Of a DNA stretch of 64,000 nucleotides, positions 1 to 10,997 are shown piece after piece; positions within the stretch are counted from its first letter, which is position 1, and each line of letters opens with the position of its first letter. The translations under genes and the position numbers were made by a program. The notes under the pieces were generated by a model. The model saw only the letters and a list, made by a program, of their open reading frames with translations. It made no database searches and was not told where the DNA came from. The stretch is from Pyrenula massariospora (taxonomy: Eukaryota; Ascomycota; Eurotiomycetes; Pyrenulales; Pyrenulaceae): contig JAGFMI010000006.1 of the NCBI GenBank assembly GCA_021030905.1, positions 248,001 through 312,000 on the forward strand. The letters are read 5' to 3'.

Positions 1-1041
1 CACATAGGCAGCAGCCGACTACATAAGATGGAAGATCTGCTTGGAATACCCTCTCAGCAACGACTTGGAAGCCCTTCATTGATAGTCTGTGTGGAGCAGG
101 AAGATCTTACTCAGCAGGCGCTCCCAGGTAATGGTTCTTCAAGACCATCATTGCCAGCTCGTTTCGTCGCGTCAATATGGGAGGACGAGGCGACACTGAG
201 CAGCAAATCCCCTGTTGTGTTAATACAGCGCTGTCGTGCTGCAATTCTAGGGCTTACTAAGCACTCGGCTTGATAAGTAGGGTAGCAACAGTTCGATCAG
301 CAAGGCACTTTTCTATGGCTTTGCGCCGCGTTCGGCTATACGCGACAGGATAACCGACACCACTCTCGATGCTTTCTAGATAGCGCTATTAGAGTTAGAG
401 CGCACTACTGATTTCGTAAGTTACAAGATATAGAAGCTAAGGAAATCAAACGGCGCAGAGCTACCAGTATAAGCAGATGATAACTATAATAGCCACAGGG
501 CAGGCAGCATATTTACACACATAATCGATGCAGAGCAAGAACACACCGCTCCTATAAATGCCTAGACGACGTATTTACGTCAGGAGCTTCCCGCTAACTC
601 TATAGGTTAGAAATTAGTAGGGCCAGAGCTGAGCGGCCTTGCACTAGATAGCCGCCACTGAAAAGTCATCAGAGGTGTTGCTGCTAAAGCACTTAAATTT
701 GACCTATTCTAGAGTGGGATATGCCGAATGAGACCATCCGAAGATGTCTTAGCAATTTGGTAAGTGACCAATCAACCAATCAAAGATCTCGCGATTAGTT
801 CCTCAACATACAAGTACCCAACTCTTGATCAACCAATCAAATAGGTGTAGATTTGGGCAGATCACTTGTTCGCCACTATGGTGCTATCAAAATCGCTCTC
901 AAATTGTACACTAATTCCGTATCTACACAATTTGGAGCAATGGCTAACGATAACACCGTACTATGCTGGACATATCCAAGACTTAATTCGCATATGCTCG
1001 AACCTCTCGCACACTAGGCATCAATGAAGCCCTCCGGACAA
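1..1041. other. Left-edge intergenic DNA, no supported gene
   Basis: I found no convincing gene here. The only longer open frame (about 28-273, +) shows no motif I recognise. The stretch from about 300 to 760 is broken by stops in the frames I read. It could be decayed transposon or gene tail DNA, but I cannot name a family. Confidence 0.4.
768..843. promoter_or_regulatory. Cluster of three CCAAT boxes
   Basis: CCAAT occurs at 768-772, 776-780 and 833-837, each followed by CA, so the context is CCAATCA. A CCAATCAAA string occurs twice. CCAATCA is the preferred context of the fungal CCAAT-binding (HAP) complex. The site lies beyond the 3' end of the MFS gene, so if it works it would serve a gene to the left, outside the window. 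Function is inferred. Confidence 0.25.
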
Positions 1042-3035
1042 TCATGCTTTAACTGACCCGGTTGCAGCCGGCGATTTGTTCGGAGGCTTTGCGTCCTTCG
1101 TAGTCTCAGAGATGGATCTCCACTCTCCAGCAAAGGCAGCGATGAAAGTAGCGCCACTCAGCGCAATACTGAAAACCCATGCGGCTTTAAGACCGATCAT
1201 GTACGAGTTGACAACGGCCGCAAGGTCTTCAGGGTTCGGGAACGCTCGTCTTAGTCCAGTAGCACCCGCAGTCAGCACGTTCGTGGCGGTGACAACAGGA
1301 TTGCCACTGGGGAGCGTTTCGATGAGGCGATTGTTAAGAATGGCCTGACCAGTCGAGATACCGAAACCTCCACCAACAAAGAGAGTGACTATCGAGATAT
1401 GTTAGCTTTCCATGTGTGACAGTCCTGTAAGCGAACGAGACTTACACATCATGATTCCCACAGTGACAGACATGTCTTGTCGTGTTGAGACCCTCTGGGC
1501 AACTATGACCGGAAGCTGCATGACAATGCCTATTCCAACACCTGCAACAATTTGGTAACCAATCCAGGACCCAGCCGACGAATTGATATCTAAAGTATAG
1601 TATAGACCAGATCCAATCGTCATCAAGATGCCACCTACCCAGAGGAAGGGCTGGTAGTATCCGATACGTCCCAAAATGATGGAACTAATAAAACTTGCGA
1701 TGGCTTGCATACTAAAGTCAGTAAAACGCCTCGAAAAGAGAGTCTGAATGATTCATACAGATTGATAGCACGCTAGGAAGTGTGCGTATACCGCTGGTCG
1801 ATGGTGAGACCCCTCGAACAGCTTGGAAGTAGATAGGAAGGGTGTAAATTCGAGAGGTCCCACCGCAGTTGGAGCTAGAGACACAAATCGTCAGTTTCAG
1901 CATACACACACTTGAGCTTCTTAAGCTTACATGAAGTTGTAAATTGCACATGCAGCAATGTTACGACTCTTCAAAAGCCGTTTTGGAATCATAGCAGTAT
2001 CGCCTTGTTTCCATTCGGCGATGATAAAGGCGATGACAAGCAGCCAGAAACCAACGAGCAAGCCGATCGAGAAGCTAGAGCTCCAGGCGTGCCTTGTGCC
2101 ACCATCTTGTAATACGAGGAGCAAGCAGATCCAGGCACCTAAACCCAGAATGATTCCCAAGGCATCAAACTCACGAGGCCATTGTCTCCATGGTGGAGCT
2201 TCGGAAAATCTGGAGTGCGGTGGTGTGCTGAATAAAAGCAAGATGACGAGGAATGTTGCGCCTCCAAGAGGCAAATTAATCCAGAAACACCATCGCCAGG
2301 TGACATCCTGGGTGAAAACTCCACCAAGCACAGGGCCCAACACGGATGCACAAGCCCAAATGGCACCGAACAGTCCCATCACCGTTGGTAAGAGCGATGG
2401 CTGCACAACATATGTGGCGATGAGATAGCATCCTGAGGTTATACCAGCGCCACCAAGACCTTGGACTGCACGACCAGCAATAAGAGCAACGCTATTGGGA
2501 GCTAGAGCTACTACAAGACTCCCAATCTCGAAAACGAAGATACAGGAAAGGAAGACGATCTTCTGCGCGACGTATTTATATGCTCTGCCCCAGACACCTT
2601 GAAACATCGCCAGGCACATAAAAAAGGCTGAGCCATACCATCCGACCTGGTCGACACTGTGAAAGTCCTTTGTGATGGTCGGAATTGCAGTAGCGATGAT
2701 GCTCTATTTAGAGGGTTCATTGTCAGCTTGCTACTACAAGCTAAGGGAAGACCAGATGTCTACTTAGTACCATGTCGAGGCCAACAAGGAAGATGGCGAG
2801 CATCAAGGCAATGACTAGAAATGCTTGTTTGAGCGCCCCTGGGTACGAAGATGGCAATGACGTCGTCTGTGATTGTATTTCTTCTACTTTTTGAGTGGCT
2901 GCCTCGCCTTCAACGTTCAAATTCGATGCATCGTTGGGTCGATCGTCCACCGCATGCTCTGTCAGGAGTCGTCAGTCAGAAACTCAACCACTTGGAAAAG
3001 GAAGACGATGGAAGCCGGATGGTACCTTCTGACAT
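1042..3035 (-). CDS. MFS drug/toxin exporter, DHA2-like (14-TM)
   Basis: Likely a proton-coupled plasma-membrane exporter of small toxic or secondary metabolites. Six exons (3035-3026, 2958-2771, 2703-1931, 1874-1759, 1703-1446, 1388-1042) close in frame to 563 aa. A tiny 10-base first exon gives MSEEHAVDD; without it no good ATG context exists. Visible family motifs are LDMSIIATAIPTI in TM1, GRAVQGLGGAG near residue 150, and WRWCFWINLPLGG after TM6, which is diagnostic of DHA2 transporters. The remaining helices are hydrophobic and evenly spaced, and the length fits the 14-TM subfamily. Acceptors at 1704 and 1389 were chosen because only they keep the transporter frame. It lies beside an FAD monooxygenase and P450, so self-resistance or export for that metabolite cluster is a reasonable inference. 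Substrate unknown. Confidence 0.9.
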
Positions 3036-4149
3036 GATAAATCAAACAATTCAACTAAAATGGAACTAATAAGACTTCGATGAAGAGGCTAAAATACGAG
3101 ACGCGTTACGAAGAGAGCGGACAATGAGAAGTCAAGTTGTCAGTCAGCAGCGCTAAATGCCGAGCTAAGTAGAATGAGGCGTGAAGCCCACCTAACAAAA
3201 GGCTTGCATCTAACCACACGTCGGGCCGGCCCTTCCTTTGACGTAATGTCGGCATAAGTTTTAATGAAAAGAATCAAAAGCTTGTTAAGTTGAATATTAT
3301 TAATCTAAAATCAAGTTAAAGCGGGCTACCCCTGTCTGGTTCAGTCATTGCCGATTTATCCAATTCTGTCCTCGCGTAAGTTGTACGGTATAATCGGGTT
3401 AATAACTGACGTTCATTACTCTGGTAAAAATCTGAGGATCGCAAACTCCTGCTTTCAATCCTCTGCCCATAAACCAACACATGCATACGCCATAGCAAAA
3501 ACTCCGAGCCTTCCGGCTGCGATCCCTTATGCTGTCATAAATACTGACCGTTTTTGATTTGTCTGCATTAATCCGTGCCATCCCGACTTCTATCTGGACT
3601 ATGCTAAGCCGGGTTGACGCAGACCGAGGCAGGCCAATCAGAAGACCGCTGTCGTAAGGAACACGATAAGGGAAAAGTGTAAATGTTATCTAATGAAGGT
3701 TAGGTAACAGGTGATCTCGGTCGGCAGCGACATTAGTCTTGGCTATCTCTCCTTTTTCTTCCTGACAAGGCAGAATTTGTTCGCCGTCTTTTTGTGAACC
3801 CCGTCGCTTCGAGCGTTGGCAATGAGTAACAAAAATAGAAAGCAGGGGATGACGCCCTGATCCTACGTGAGGGATTTTTCCTGATGCGGACAGGCGAGGC
3901 TGGGTGAGGGAGGTTGTGCCGCCCCCCTACCGGCTAATAATCGGCATGAGGACCCTGAGGGAGGGCCACGTTTTGTGTCACCCAGCCTTGATGATGCCAT
4001 GCATACAAGCTCTACAAGCTTTGCCCTGTGCTTCAATAAGCGCTAGTGACGCACTTTGATGCGCGGCGCATCACATTCCCTCTTTCGTGTCATAGTCTTC
4101 TAAATACGCCTTATGCATGCTCTTTCGGCGATTCTAATGTCGACATATG
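3036..4149. other. Intergenic region: MFS promoter and foldback copy A
   Basis: Upstream region of the MFS gene and 3' flank of the FAD monooxygenase. The small open frames at 3.3-3.6 kb look like chance. The only structured feature I see is the foldback element at 3893-3989, listed separately. Confidence 0.5.
3893..3989. repeat. Foldback element, copy A (~97 bp)
   Basis: The outer arms GGCTGGGTGA and TCACCCAGCC pair perfectly. The centre holds a 25-base core (3921-3945, GCCCCCCTACC...AATCGGC) that is identical to 50483-50507 in copy B. Inner arms are less perfect here than in copy B. It begins GGCGAGGCTGGG and ends CCCAGCC, as copy B nearly does. It lies about 160 bases beyond the stop of the FAD monooxygenase gene. 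Most simply a small MITE-like or hairpin-forming repeat; no clear target-site duplication was seen. Confidence 0.65.
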
Positions 4150-5501
4150 CTAGACACAAAAGGCCGAGTCCCTCACCGCCCTCCTCGTCTCGCCCAAGCA
4201 ATCGTAACTGAACAACCTCCTATTCACACACGCTCGCGTAAACTTGGGAAGTTCCTCCTCCGACAGATATTCTCTTACCATATCCTTTGTCTCCCGACTC
4301 AGCTCATACTCTACGCCGATATTCCGGCTCAAAAGCTGCGTTGCACTCGCCCTTGGTCTCCGCACGCGATCCCACACCTTCAACCTTTCCGTCACCTCTC
4401 CTGCGTCTTTGACTCCTTCCATGATCACCCCTAGAGCTCCTGCATCCTCAATCGCCATCCCTGCACCGTTGCCCAGAGTCGGAAGCATGGGGTGCGCAGC
4501 GTCGCCGAGGACGATCAAACGATCCTTGTGGTACGTAGGCAAAGGATCGCGGTCTGCCACTTTCCAGAGGTACGCGTCATCTTCATTACAGTAGTCGAGT
4601 AACTTGTGGAGAGAAGGATGGAAGCTCTGCATGCGCTCGAGGGCAACTTGTTTAGACGTCTGCATTTTCCATTTCTCTCCGTTGGCGTGGAAGTCGTCGA
4701 CGTCGGCGTAAAAGCCCAAGTTCTGGAGGAGATTGCTGTAAAGAGCGGCCATGTCAGTGGACGCTGGTTCGAGTTGAGTAATGTGACTTACTCCCGACAT
4801 GGGTATCGCAGAATCATCCGATCTCTTCTTGTTCCCAAGGTTACGGAGGTTCCATGCGGCGCAAGCTCCATGAATTCCGCTAATTCCTCGTCCTCCATGA
4901 GTGCCTGAGTTGACACACAAACCCGCACGTTGCTGATTCCTGTCAGCCTCGCAGGTCTCTCTTCTCCATCTTTCATAATTGTTTTGTGGGCTGTGGATCG
5001 CACCCCGTCCGCCGCAACTATGAGATCCGCCCTCAACACCTCCCCATTATGCAGCGTAACCGATCCCGTAGGGTCAAATTGTATCGCCGAAACTCCCTCT
5101 ACAATTTCCACCGGCACACCAGCACCCTCTTTAGTGGTCGCAAGATCCCTTAGACAGTTGTGCAGATCCACACGGTGCACTGTCATCCAAGGCGCCCCGT
5201 ACTCCTTCTCGAGATTGGCTAACGAAGACCGCCATAGTACTTGGAATGGCCGCTGTGCTGGTGATGCTTGGATGATGACATCTTCGGTGCAATGCACCAT
5301 ACGAGCCTTCTTAAAGTCGACGCCAAGGTTTCGTAGGACCGTATTTGCATTGGGAGATAAACTGACAGCGAAGCCAACCTCGCGCTTGTTGCTGTACTTT
5401 TCTAGAATGATGACTTTGTAGCCGACTTGACGGAGTGCTATTGCAGCAGCTAGGCCACCAATGCCCGCCCCGACGATGATCACGGGCAGTTGTAGAGGCA
5501 T
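4150..5501 (-). CDS. FAD-dependent aromatic monooxygenase (salicylate hydroxylase-like)
   Basis: Predicted flavoprotein monooxygenase that would hydroxylate an aromatic or polyketide substrate using NAD(P)H and O2. Two exons (5501-4792, 4735-4150) with a 56-base intron give 431 aa. Residues 9-22 hold the Rossmann GAGIGGLAAAIAL motif, VAADGVRSTAH is the DG motif near residue 165, and RLIVLGDAAHPMLP near residue 315 is the GD motif that binds the FAD ribityl chain. The length is normal for class A flavin monooxygenases. The start is the only ATG directly before the Rossmann fold. It is divergent from the P450 at 5850 with 348 bases between starts, so the two are probably co-regulated. Exact substrate cannot be read from sequence; 3-hydroxybenzoate or salicylate hydroxylase-like or a cluster tailoring enzyme are all possible. 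Confidence 0.92.
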
Positions 5502-5849
5502 CTCGAAGACTGTGTAGTTGAGTGGTGCATCTAGAAGAAGACAGAAGTCATATTGGGAGGCTAACCTATTTGTATAAGTCTACTGTCGAGAGATAAGCCA
5601 AGCCTTCATTCAGGCTCATTCCTGAAGCATATGATTATTGTTCGACGACAGAAACATCTCGACTGCCTCTCCGGCGTTCCAGCGATCATTAGGCGTGTCG
5701 GGTAATCAGCGGTGATGATCCAACTTCGGCGTTTTTGGAGTTTGTAAGCAGATAGGCTGAGTATGCTAAGAACCTACATAAAGTTAAATGAGCCACCGCA
5801 CTAGTCGGCAATATGACCTCGAGTGCATCATATTCCAGCATTACTGAAG
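5502..5849. promoter_or_regulatory. Shared divergent promoter, FAD monooxygenase / P450
   Basis: This 348-base gap separates the ATGs of the FAD monooxygenase (-) and the P450 (+). Head-to-head spacing of this size usually means a bidirectional promoter. I saw no strong palindrome. An ACTTCGGCGTTTTT stretch near 5730 resembles ATTTCGGCGCTTTC at the enoyl reductase start, which may be chance. Confidence 0.5.
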
Positions 5850-7700
5850 ATGCTCAACACCTTGTTTCTAGTTTTTGTTGCAGCGAGCGTCATCTGGTAT
5901 CTCGTAACCCCTTTGCGGACAGGATTATGGCGCTTTCCGGGACCATGGTGGCGTCGATATACAGGTAGCCCTGATACCACCATTGTTTAGATTCCCTCGC
6001 TTCAAGATCTGACAAGTAACTAGATCTCTTCCAAGTGCTTGACGCATATTACGAGAGAACACGTCCGGCTATCCAGCGCCTGCACGCCAACTATGGCCCG
6101 GTGGTCCTAATTGGTCCACGCACGCTCCTTTTCTCCGACCCAAGCATGATCGAACAAATATATGCCACTAAATCACCACTTCCCAAAGTATGTAACTACA
6201 GTCCACTAGTACCGAGACTTATTGCTAAGCTCGTGCAACATGACTTTAGAGCCATCATTTTGGGCCGCTGCGACATGAGCTCAACGGCGTTATTTATCCT
6301 AATATCTTGTCCATGGAGACAACCCAGGCTCATGCGACTATCAAACGGCCAATTGCGAACATCTATTCTATGTCTAATGTCACAAAATCGGAACGCTTCA
6401 TCGACGAGTGCATTCTTCAATTTGTCCACCAGCTCGACCAGGAGTTCAACCGCAAGGGAAAGACGTTACCCGTTTACCAATGGGCGCACTACTGTGGGTA
6501 GAATCACGTACTTGCACTGATGATCGATTGCTGAGATGTCTCCATAGTCGCGTACGATACGGTCATGAAGATGACTGCATCTGCGGACTTCGGGCTCATT
6601 CGAGGTGAAGCTGATCGAGAGGGCATGTTCAAGGGCATGCATGAAGCTCAAAGATTCCGAGCCATGGTAAGTCGCACATAAAAGAAAGCGAGGCTTGCCG
6701 TTCGCTGACGGTACACAACTATGTAGGCCATCTGTATGCCTTGGGTTTACCCATTTCTCAAGAGGAGCCCATTGGCCAAGGTGTTGGTCAAACGTCTGGG
6801 CTCATTCCCACGCCGAGCACGCGAACTCATCCAAACCAGGAGGGCAATGGGAATCACAACAACAAAGACCCATGACCGTGAGGATCTCCTCGACCAGTTC
6901 CTGCAGACGAAAGACAAATTTCCACAGACCGTCGATGAGTTGGTCCTCCACGGCTACGCCACTACACCCCTCTTTGCTGGTGGCGAATCGGTAGCTACCA
7001 TTATCACAGCCGTAATCTACTTCCTCGGCCATCACCCTTCCGTCGCCGCCAAACTAGTCGACGAACTGCAATCCTCCGGCCTCCAGATGCCACCGACCTG
7101 GGTCGAAGTCCAGAAAATGGCCTACCTCGAAGCAATCATCCACGAAACCTTCCGCTACCTCCCTCTCGGCGCAGCGCTCTCCCGCCGCGCGATCCCGCCA
7201 GGTCGTCAATTCGTCCTCAACGACGGCCGCCGTGTACCACCCGGCACGGCGGTAGCCATGGTAGGCTTGATGACTCACTTCAACGAAGACGTCTACGGCG
7301 TAGACGCGCACGAGTTCCGGCCGGAGCGGTGGCTCATCGAGCCCGGGGAGAGCCAGGACAAGTATACGGAGCGGCTGCGCCAGATGAATAGGGCGGACTT
7401 GACCTGGGGTCAGGGTGATCGTGCGTGTATGGGGAGGAATCTTGCCCGGTGCGAGATCTATAAGCTCGTGGCGACGCTGTATTCTGTGTTCGATGTGAGT
7501 GGTGGCCTTTTTTCTTTTCGTCTTTGTGTACGAGGAACGATGGTTCGGATCGGACTGACCATGTTGGACAGATTCAACTTGTGGACCCAGGGAAGGAATG
7601 GACATTCAATGAATCTCTGGCGATAACGCCGAATGGTGTGGATGCTAAGCTTGATTTCAGATCGGGTGCGAGCCTTGATGATCTTCGAAAAGAGAAGTAA
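5850..7700 (+). CDS. Cytochrome P450 monooxygenase (pisatin demethylase-like group)
   Basis: Membrane-anchored microsomal P450. Six exons (5850-5964, 6024-6187, 6250-6493, 6548-6666, 6727-7494, 7572-7700) close in frame to 512 aa. Residues 1-25 are a hydrophobic anchor followed by the proline hinge FPGPWWRR. The I-helix reads AGGESVATIIT in place of the usual AG-x-DT. The ExxR motif is ETFRYLP, and the heme loop is WGQGDRACMG with the cysteine ligand present. The first heme-loop residue is Trp, where Phe is usual. HYFAYDTV across the 6493/6548 junction supports that splice. The 3' half becomes strongly C-rich and then G-rich at third codon positions. Neighbours suggest a tailoring oxidation in a metabolite pathway; substrate unknown. 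Confidence 0.92.
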
Positions 7701-8208
7701 GAGATGAGGCCGGACTACCGTTTCAAGGTGGTGACATTAAGTAGTGTCATGTCTCGCTCGTTTTAATACGCTCGAAGAGATTTTTACCAAACAACGCATC
7801 TAGAATCTTGTGGATGGAAAAAGAGTAACGCGTTTGATCAGGACCTCACGAATGAAAAGACCTCGCGAGTCTCGACTCATATATAAATTTTATGCGTACT
7901 TTATCATAGCATTAACTCATTCCTTTGTAGGAAGTTTTAAAAATTTACCACGGATGAACAGAGACACTATGAAAGGGGTCAAGTAACATATGAAAGAGCC
8001 CCTTGTACAATTACTGGATGATAAAACCAACCCTTAAAGATCTTAAGTTCTTTGTCTATTCTATGTATATATGGAATGTCTTCACCGCTCAGTTCTTTCT
8101 CAGGATCTACTCTCAATACCTTCAAGTCGGTCGTTTATGTGTTTACCTAACGGGCCTTGCAGAAAAGCAGCTGTAAGTGACGTGAGCTTCAGATCTCCAC
8201 AAAAACAA
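7701..8208. other. Convergent 3' region of P450 and enoyl reductase
   Basis: The two genes end facing each other here. The stretch is AT-rich and contains no reading frame I would defend. It presumably holds both 3' UTRs; I did not identify specific polyadenylation signals. Confidence 0.4.
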
Positions 8209-9422
8209 CTACCCAGTCGTCTTCACAACACACTTCTCCCCCTTAAGCTCCTTCTTCTTCACCATCTCCATCCCCACCAACACCTCCTCCAACCCCCCCT
8301 CCAGCAGCCGAACAGGATGATGCTTCAACCTTCCCTCATCCAGCAACCGCTGCGCCACCTTCCACAGCCTCGTCCCGTACGCCAGCAGCTCCTCGCTCGG
8401 CGGCCGCCCGTACGGCGCCGGCCACTCGGACCCCTCGCCGAAGAGCGACGGGCCCAGCGTCCAGTCCGTCTTGACCGTGGTGGCGCGCGTGACGGCGTGC
8501 GGGGCGAAGGGGTCGAGGGAGACGTACTTGCCGCCGGCGCGGCCGAGGGCGGCGAAGCAGAGGCTGGTGGATTCGACGGAGGTGATGCAGTCGAGGGCGT
8601 AGGTGAGGTTGTTTTTGGTGTAGGATTTCTGCGGGGAGTGTGAGGAGGGGACTCGAGAGGGGGCTAGAGCGAAGGGGTGGCATTGTACTTACTATCTTAC
8701 TAGCACAATCTGGCTCATGGTAATCGAAGATTGCCTCGACACCGTAAGATTTCAACCGTTCAGTGTGCGCCGGCGAGCAGGCCGTGATGGGCTTCAGGTT
8801 GGCACTGTATCAACCAGTCAGCGCCTGCAATTTTGCCGCTGTGAAGAAGGTCGTAGTGTTGTACTTACAGTTTGAGTAGCTGTATAGCCAGGGTCGCCGT
8901 TGCGGTACCCCCGCCGTACACGAGGACGTACGCCGGCTTCTGCACAGGGGCATCAGGAAGCGGCAGGCCGAGAAGCTTCACAGCCAGGCCTGCGCTGCCG
9001 AGACCAGCGCTCAGGGTGGAGCCCCCTTCAGTAGTGATGGAGGGCGGCAATTTCAACCAGAAAGGGCCCGTGGGGATGTTGTACTCTCCAAACGCAGCAC
9101 GGTAGGGTCTCTTAGGGTTCATTTCGTACTGGGCGCCGCACACCCGGTCACCGATCTCGATGCCGGTGACGGCTGGTCCGCGAGCGACGACGGTGCCCGC
9201 GTAGTCACAGCCGAGCATGGCACCCGGGGTGACGAAATCGCCGCGCATCTTGGTGTCGCTGGGGTTGAGGGACCAGGCCTCGGTGCGGACCAGGAATTCA
9301 TCGCTTTTCAGCGGTCCTAAAGGGGTATCGTCGCGAATGCATACATGGTCTCCAGCCTTGACAATTATTGCACGCTGAGTCTTCGGAGGGGTAGAGCCGG
9401 TTTCAAGACCAATTGACCCCAT
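8209..9422 (-). CDS. Trans-acting enoyl reductase (toxD-like, MDR superfamily)
   Basis: Medium-chain dehydrogenase/reductase without obvious structural zinc ligands, of the kind that reduces enoyl intermediates in trans on highly reducing polyketide synthases. Three exons (9422-8869, 8804-8693, 8628-8209) give 361 aa and close in frame. Visible motifs are [13 protein letters not shown] near residue 50, [10 protein letters not shown] near 70, and the nucleotide-binding [20 protein letters not shown] near residue 170. The C-terminal part follows the toxD/LovC-like pattern (YALDCITS, then [11 protein letters not shown]). I prefer the ATG at 9422 (MGSIGLETG); an upstream in-frame start at 9476 would add 18 residues. 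It is divergent from the FSH1-type hydrolase. No polyketide synthase is in the window. Confidence 0.88.
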
Positions 9423-9796
9423 TTCGGCGCTTTCAAGTAAAAGATAATATGAATGACGTTCGCGGGTCTTTAGCACCGAAGAGCGATGTTCTAAGAAGCG
9501 ACGATGCCCATGAGATTAGTATAAAATGAAAGATGTCATAATTTGAAATAATGCACTTATACGAGGTAATTTATCTCTATCATTTACAAATTCCTTACCA
9601 GAGCTATGCTAACTTTAGGGTGTGGTCGGTCGGCGAAATGCAGGCTTTCGGTGATTTTTGGCTCCTTCGGGCAAATCATCTGCACCACCTTTCACCGATA
9701 TGGGATTCCAAGTTTCCCCGGAACAAGTGGTCCAAATCATTTCAAGGCAGGTAGGCATCTGCGTGGTAGTTACGAGGAAGTGGACCAGAAACCACA
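9423..9796. promoter_or_regulatory. Shared divergent promoter, enoyl reductase / hydrolase
   Basis: A 374-base gap between head-to-head ATGs. A TATA-like TATAAAAT lies at 9520-9527. An 11-base match to the AflR-type consensus lies at 9626-9636. The layout repeats that of the FAD monooxygenase/P450 pair. Confidence 0.5.
9626..9636. promoter_or_regulatory. AflR-type Zn2Cys6 site candidate
   Basis: TCGGTCGGCGA fits TCGSWNNSCGR, the consensus bound by AflR in aflatoxin clusters, at every position. It sits between the enoyl reductase and hydrolase starts. I found no full match in the FAD monooxygenase/P450 gap, and no Zn2Cys6 regulator gene is in the window, so function is uncertain. Confidence 0.3.
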
Positions 9797-10537
9797 ATGG
9801 CGATCAAAAAGGCTCCCAAGAAGGCGCTTCTATGCTTCCATGGCACTGGCTCGAAGGGAACCATCTTCAACGTGCAGATGGCGAGAATTTGGGGCCAGCT
9901 GAACGATACATTCGAGTTCATCTTCATCGACGGCCCACGGGAGTGCGGACCAGGACCTGGGGTGCTGCCTATGTTCAGCGGGCAGGAGCCGTACTATGGC
10001 TGGTTTGGCGGGCACGACGTGAGCATCGAAGACAGCATCCGCGTGATCAACGCGGCGGTACAAAAGGGTCTGGACGACTGGAGAACGAATAATCCGGATA
10101 CCGACGTCGAAATCGTCGGCGGCATGGGCTTCTCCGAGGGCGGGCTCGCGCTGACGCTAATGCTCTGGCTGCAACAGGAGCAGCGAGAGCAGCAGCAACA
10201 GCAGCAGCAGCAAGACCTGATCTCCGCGCTCCCGCCGCTGCAGTTCGCCGTAACCAGTTGCTGTTTCTTTCCGCGCGAGGCGTCGTTGTGGGTCAATGCG
10301 CGCGCGGAGGCCCAGGGCAAGAAGAAAGCCCTCATCGACGTGCCGACGCTGCATATCCACGGCACACGAGACTTCTGTCTCGGCCGCGCACGCCAGCTCG
10401 TCCGCAATCACTATCCCCCACACTGCGCCACCATCGTCCAAGTCGACACCAGCCATCACATGCCTACCCAGAAGGACGACGTCGCCGCGGTCGTCAAGCA
10501 CATGCGGACCTTGGCAGGCGTGGAAGTTGCCGCATGA
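9797..10537 (+). CDS. FSH1-family serine hydrolase (LovG-like thioesterase)
   Basis: Single-exon alpha/beta hydrolase of 246 aa. LCFHGTG near residue 12 starts the fold, and the family-typical GPG-x-x-P-x-F...YYGWF region follows near residues 50-72. The nucleophile elbow is GFSEGG near residue 113, the acid is in HGTRD near residue 190, and the histidine is in DTSHHMP near residue 217, so the triad looks complete. In LovG-type relatives this enzyme releases the polyketide chain from a highly reducing synthase. A run of eight glutamines in an insert near residue 130 (10189-10212) is probably a surface loop. Its divergent neighbour is a trans-enoyl reductase, which strengthens the polyketide link. 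A general esterase role is the alternative. Confidence 0.9.
   Translation: MAIKKAPKKALLCFHGTGSKGTIFNVQMARIWGQLNDTFEFIFIDGPRECGPGPGVLPMFSGQEPYYGWFGGHDVSIEDSIRVINAAVQKGLDDWRTNNPDTDVEIVGGMGFSEGGLALTLMLWLQQEQREQQQQQQQQDLISALPPLQFAVTSCCFFPREASLWVNARAEAQGKKKALIDVPTLHIHGTRDFCLGRARQLVRNHYPPHCATIVQVDTSHHMPTQKDDVAAVVKHMRTLAGVEVAA
10189..10212 (+). repeat. CAG microsatellite encoding polyglutamine
   Basis: A nearly pure CAG run inside the FSH1-type hydrolase encodes eight consecutive Gln. It is likely length-variable between strains. Confidence 0.8.
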
Positions 10538-10927
10538 CCGCCACAAGCAGCCCCACTACTACATTAAGAGTTAGACGATGCAAATAGATTTCCTACAGCT
10601 GCATTCTCGTTGGCGCGGGATAGAGGCTTCTCAAATGCTTGACGGAAGAGCTCTGTGTGGTGCGTCGGGGTCGTACCACAATTCTCTCAGCCACTATCTT
10701 GGAACGAATTTCTTAATTGATCGACTTCTTTTCAGTTCTTACCGCATTGCCCTCCCCGCCAACTAAGTGGTGAAATGGAATAGCGACAAGACATACAATA
10801 GATAAGAGGAGCTACATGTGGGAATAGGGGGCGTGCTGGGCATCCTATAGAAATAAAACTTCTTGAGATTCCTTGTGAGACAGTGGTCCCTTTGTCGTTC
10901 CACATGTTAGGCGCTAGCTAGAGCATT

Positions 10928-10997
10928 CCTTTTGCGCCAGCAGCCAGCCGCCGGGGCGAGCCGTCGGGTGGCGCCGTTCTAAGCGTCGGCGCAAAGG
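10928..10997. repeat. Short inverted repeat (~70 bp)
   Basis: CCTTTTGCGCC (10928-10938) pairs with GGCGCAAAGG (10988-10997) apart from one extra T. The interior is GC-rich and partly self-complementary (GGGTGGCGCC region). It may be a solitary foldback or a decayed MITE; no second copy was seen. Confidence 0.4.

Noticed and set aside
300-760. Possible tail of a decayed transposase (a KRRRATS-like basic stretch)
   Set aside because: The resemblance rests on a few basic residues in a stop-filled frame and no inverted ends were found.
8071-8755. Long frames on both strands at 8.07-8.75 kb with Arg/Leu/His-rich products
   Set aside because: They are wrong-frame readings of the GC-rich last exon of the enoyl reductase.
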